Below the pieces are notes generated by a model. The model made no database searches, was not told where the DNA came from, and worked only from the letters and a program-made list of their open reading frames with translations. Shown here piece after piece: positions 4,019 through 6,574 of a stretch of 6,574 nt of DNA; the first letter of the stretch is position 1; every line of letters begins with the position of its first letter. This DNA comes from Psychrobacter sp. (GTDB lineage Bacteria > Pseudomonadota > Gammaproteobacteria > Pseudomonadales > Moraxellaceae), in contig JARIAA010000290.1 of the NCBI GenBank assembly GCA_029264635.1, positions 1 through 6,574 on the forward strand. Reading direction: 5' to 3'. A program made the translations under genes and the position numbers.

Positions 4019-6514
4019 GTGTCAGAGATAAAACGCATTTTACAACAGATTACGGCCCTAAGTGATGTACCAGATCCCTCTGTGCTTAAACGCTTAATCA
4101 ATGAGTTACGGGCGACTGAAAAAGAACCTGCCCTTGCCAATCAGAATATTCAAGAGCTTATCGATATCTTGCGTCAGCATCCAGAGTATAGTGACGGTCT
4201 TGCAAGCTTTGTATTGCAGCTTATTGTTCAGTATCGCCAAATTGCCCTCTATACCGACACGGGTATCATGTCAGATGAGGGTTTTTTTAGTAGCTTACGC
4301 CGCCTAGTTGGGCACAGATTTTTACCTTTATTACCCCAAGAAGATTCTGTTGTTGAGCTGGTCGGTTATTTATTTGATCGACGCCAAGATGAGCGCTGGA
4401 TTGCCAATATCGATAAAGACAAGTGGGATACGCTTGTTGACCTTCTCAAAGTCAAAAACCAGCATTTACATCTGGTTGCTACTGCTAAGAATAGTATTTT
4501 AAATGCGATTGTCATTTTGTCCTATCGTATCAGTGGTATTGGTTTGCATCCAGATTTGATGGAATCTTATCCGCAAATATTAAACTATTCAGCCTCTTTC
4601 GTCGCACAGAATCAAGAGGCGGTTTTGTTCGTCAATCAGTATCGACAAGCCCACGAACTTGACACATTAACGGATATTACCCCTGAACATGCAGTTAACC
4701 CAGCGCCCCTACTGGTCATGCTTGAACAATGTGAAGATATCGTTGAAACGGTACGTAAGCGTATCTATAAAACGGGCATCTCAATTCGCTTGACCAATAT
4801 GATGCTGCGCCTTGATCAGAGCTTGCAGCGCATGCGCATCTTGACTGAGCTGGTCGCTGACAACAATAGCAACCGCGATAAGGCCGTCATTCAGCTTATA
4901 CAGACTTTAATTAGCGCAGCCAACCGTCGTTATAGTATTGGCTACTTGATTGATAACAATACTAAGCTGCTATCGCGTAAAGTCACTGAAAATGCCAGTC
5001 GTGTTGGCGAGCATTACATCAGTACAGATAGAGCGGGTTATCAGAAGATGTTCAAAAAAGCCTCTATCGGTGGTTTTGTCATTGCTTTTATGGCGACTAC
5101 TAAAATACTCGCTTATAATTTGGCGCTGGCCCCTATGAGTCGAGCGTTTGTCAACAGTATGATCTATGGCTTGGGTTTTGTCTTTATTCATGTCATTCAT
5201 GGTACGGTGGCGACCAAACAACCAGCGATGACAGCGGCGGCAATTGCGTCAACGATATCGGATGGCTCTGGCAAAAAGTCCCATCAGCTCACCAAACTAT
5301 CCGAGCTGGTCGTCGATATTCTGCGTACCCAGTTCATCGCTATCATGGGTAATATCATGATGGCGATACCGGTGGCGCTCCTTGTCTCTTTTGCCTGGCT
5401 ACAGTATACCAATGCACCGATGATCGATACCGATACCGCTGCCCATTTGTTACATGATCTTGATCCTTTTCGATCTTTAGCATTACCTCATGCTGCTATC
5501 GCTGGTGTGTATTTGTTTTTGTCTGGCCTTATCGCTGGCTACTACGACAATTTGGCGGTTTATAATCAAATTGGCGCCCGTATTCGTAGGCATTGGCTGC
5601 TAAAACGTTTGTTACCTACCACTTGGTTACAGCGCTTAGGCGGCTTCGTTGAGGCCAATCTTGGCGCTATTATGGGTAACTTTTTATTTGGGGTATTTTT
5701 AGGCAGTACGGCAACTATCGGTTTCTTATTTGGTTTACCAATCGATATTCGTCATATTGCATTTGCCTCTGCAAACTTGGCTCATGGGCTTTTCAACATG
5801 CCAGCGGCTGATATAAGCTGGCATATTGTTCTGGTATCTATGCTTGGCGTTGCTCTTATCGGCATCGTCAACTTAATGGTAAGTTTTTCGCTGGCGCTCT
5901 TTGTAGCGCTACGATCTAAGGAAGTCCGTTTCTTTGAATGGAGCCGTTTGACCAAACTGATTTTTGGTCACATTATCAGTCATCCATCAGACTTTTTTTG
6001 GCCGCGCGATAAGCCCATGAAGTACGCCCGGATTGATAGCCAAGGCCGTATGATATTTGACGATGCGGTCATACAAAAAGATGGTAAGCCGCTGCCAAGC
6101 AATTATGTGATAAGACGCTTATCTGATGTCAAAGTACTGCCCAAATCCATGCAAACATCTTTGCAAGCTGAGCAGACGACGACAGATATCTATTATGATA
6201 GTCAGACTCAGGCTAGTGATAATGACTCTGCCATAGATACAGGCGCAATGAAAATCAAAGAACAAGCGGCTTATAACTCATTGCCACAAGCCCTAACCAA
6301 AAAGATCGTCGATCTTGATGATGGGTTAGTAGATGAGACACTCAATAGCCTACCTTATACTGATGATATTCAATATGACAAAACCACGCAGGCATTAGAG
6401 GCAGCCAATAGCAATTCAACTGATAATCAAGATGAAAAAATGGACAGTAAATCATCAGGAGAGGCAAAAACACCGTTGCCGAAACCTAAAAAGCCACCCA
6501 AACTGCCTAATTAA
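4019..6514 (+). CDS. Gcr-type 'site-specific recombinase' family (PF10136) polytopic membrane protein
   Basis: An 831-residue protein matching by eye the family named SpecificRecomb after gonococcal Gcr. Residues 1-345 are soluble and mostly helical. Six likely membrane segments follow, at about 350-368, 377-394, 438-460, 488-508, 547-572 and 602-630. Family-like blocks are HGTVATKQPAMTAA (394-407), GYYDNLAVYNQIGARI (507-522) and NLAHGLFNMP (586-595). AIMGN occurs twice, at 441-445 and 550-554, suggesting an internal duplication. After about 700 comes an acidic, Asp/Ser/Gln-rich tail ending in a Lys/Pro-rich stretch (817-830), probably disordered and longer than I expect for the family. No Ser- or Tyr-recombinase or DDE active-site pattern is visible, so the biochemical activity is unknown and the family name is doubtful. 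The GTG start is supported by AAAGGG at 4007-4012, spacing 6 nt. It is transcribed alone as far as can be seen. Confidence 0.92.
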   Translation: MSEIKRILQQITALSDVPDPSVLKRLINELRATEKEPALANQNIQELIDILRQHPEYSDGLASFVLQLIVQYRQIALYTDTGIMSDEGFFSSLRRLVGHRFLPLLPQEDSVVELVGYLFDRRQDERWIANIDKDKWDTLVDLLKVKNQHLHLVATAKNSILNAIVILSYRISGIGLHPDLMESYPQILNYSASFVAQNQEAVLFVNQYRQAHELDTLTDITPEHAVNPAPLLVMLEQCEDIVETVRKRIYKTGISIRLTNMMLRLDQSLQRMRILTELVADNNSNRDKAVIQLIQTLISAANRRYSIGYLIDNNTKLLSRKVTENASRVGEHYISTDRAGYQKMFKKASIGGFVIAFMATTKILAYNLALAPMSRAFVNSMIYGLGFVFIHVIHGTVATKQPAMTAAAIASTISDGSGKKSHQLTKLSELVVDILRTQFIAIMGNIMMAIPVALLVSFAWLQYTNAPMIDTDTAAHLLHDLDPFRSLALPHAAIAGVYLFLSGLIAGYYDNLAVYNQIGARIRRHWLLKRLLPTTWLQRLGGFVEANLGAIMGNFLFGVFLGSTATIGFLFGLPIDIRHIAFASANLAHGLFNMPAADISWHIVLVSMLGVALIGIVNLMVSFSLALFVALRSKEVRFFEWSRLTKLIFGHIISHPSDFFWPRDKPMKYARIDSQGRMIFDDAVIQKDGKPLPSNYVIRRLSDVKVLPKSMQTSLQAEQTTTDIYYDSQTQASDNDSAIDTGAMKIKEQAAYNSLPQALTKKIVDLDDGLVDETLNSLPYTDDIQYDKTTQALEAANSNSTDNQDEKMDSKSSGEAKTPLPKPKKPPKLPN

Positions 6515-6535
6515 TAGGACAGTTTTGGTGGCTTT
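6488..6535. terminator. Probable bidirectional terminator overlapping the end of the PF10136 gene
   Basis: The left arm 6490-6509 pairs with 6515-6535 as 9 bp, one mismatch, 6 bp, one bulged A (6519) and 4 bp, around a 5-nt loop. The stop codon TAA (6512-6514) lies in the loop and the left arm is coding. On the + strand only three T follow the stem core (6533-6535). On the minus strand five T follow (complement of 6488-6492), so it may serve a convergent gene better than this one. Confidence 0.7.
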
Positions 6536-6574
6536 ATACTTGGTCAACTGCTGATATTACGGCTGATAAGATGT

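Noticed and set aside
4101..5221. Short ORFs in other frames inside the PF10136 gene (4101-4307, 4308-4502, 4950-5138, minus 4970-5221)
   Set aside because: They overlap a long, well-supported reading frame, have no convincing ribosome-binding sites and show no domain-like sequence.
4019..6514. Mobile element or phage-type integrase suggested by the 'recombinase' family name
   Set aside because: There are no terminal inverted repeats, target-site duplications, tRNA attachment site or recombinase catalytic motifs. The protein is membrane-embedded.

Overview
The window most resembles chromosomal DNA of a moderately AT-rich gammaproteobacterium of the Moraxellaceae, with Psychrobacter the best guess. 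This rests on the style of the three proteins, AT-rich intergenic regions, moderate-GC codon use and simple Shine-Dalgarno sites. No rRNA or marker gene is present, so the genus is inference.

Layout: three complete genes, all on the + strand, each with its own long upstream region. (1) 114-1361 encodes a PHB-depolymerase-family esterase (alpha/beta hydrolase) with a helical N-terminus, a repetitive linker and no signal peptide. A strong intrinsic terminator follows at 1432-1469. (2) 1874-3658 encodes a large (594 aa) FAD-dependent acyl-CoA dehydrogenase of the FadE1/FadE2/DmdC-like class with an extra C-terminal domain. A terminator follows at 3711-3746. (3) 4019-6514 (GTG start) encodes an 831 aa polytopic membrane protein of the family databases call 'site-specific recombinase' (Gcr, PF10136). 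Nothing in it looks like a recombinase active site. Its last codons lie inside a hairpin (6488-6535) that looks bidirectional, which hints at a convergent gene just beyond the right edge.

The genes are separated by 512 and 360 bp and have individual terminators for the first two, so they are probably separate transcription units rather than an operon. The esterase and the acyl-CoA dehydrogenase could both serve use of ester or fatty-acid-type carbon: hydrolysis releases acids, which after CoA activation enter beta-oxidation. That link is inference from adjacency only. The intergenic regions contain short direct and inverted repeats that may be regulator sites. I saw no tRNA, rRNA, CRISPR array, insertion sequence or phage gene.

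I found no clearly novel multi-gene system. The item most worth a second look is the third gene: a membrane protein with a likely internal structural duplication and a probably misleading family name.
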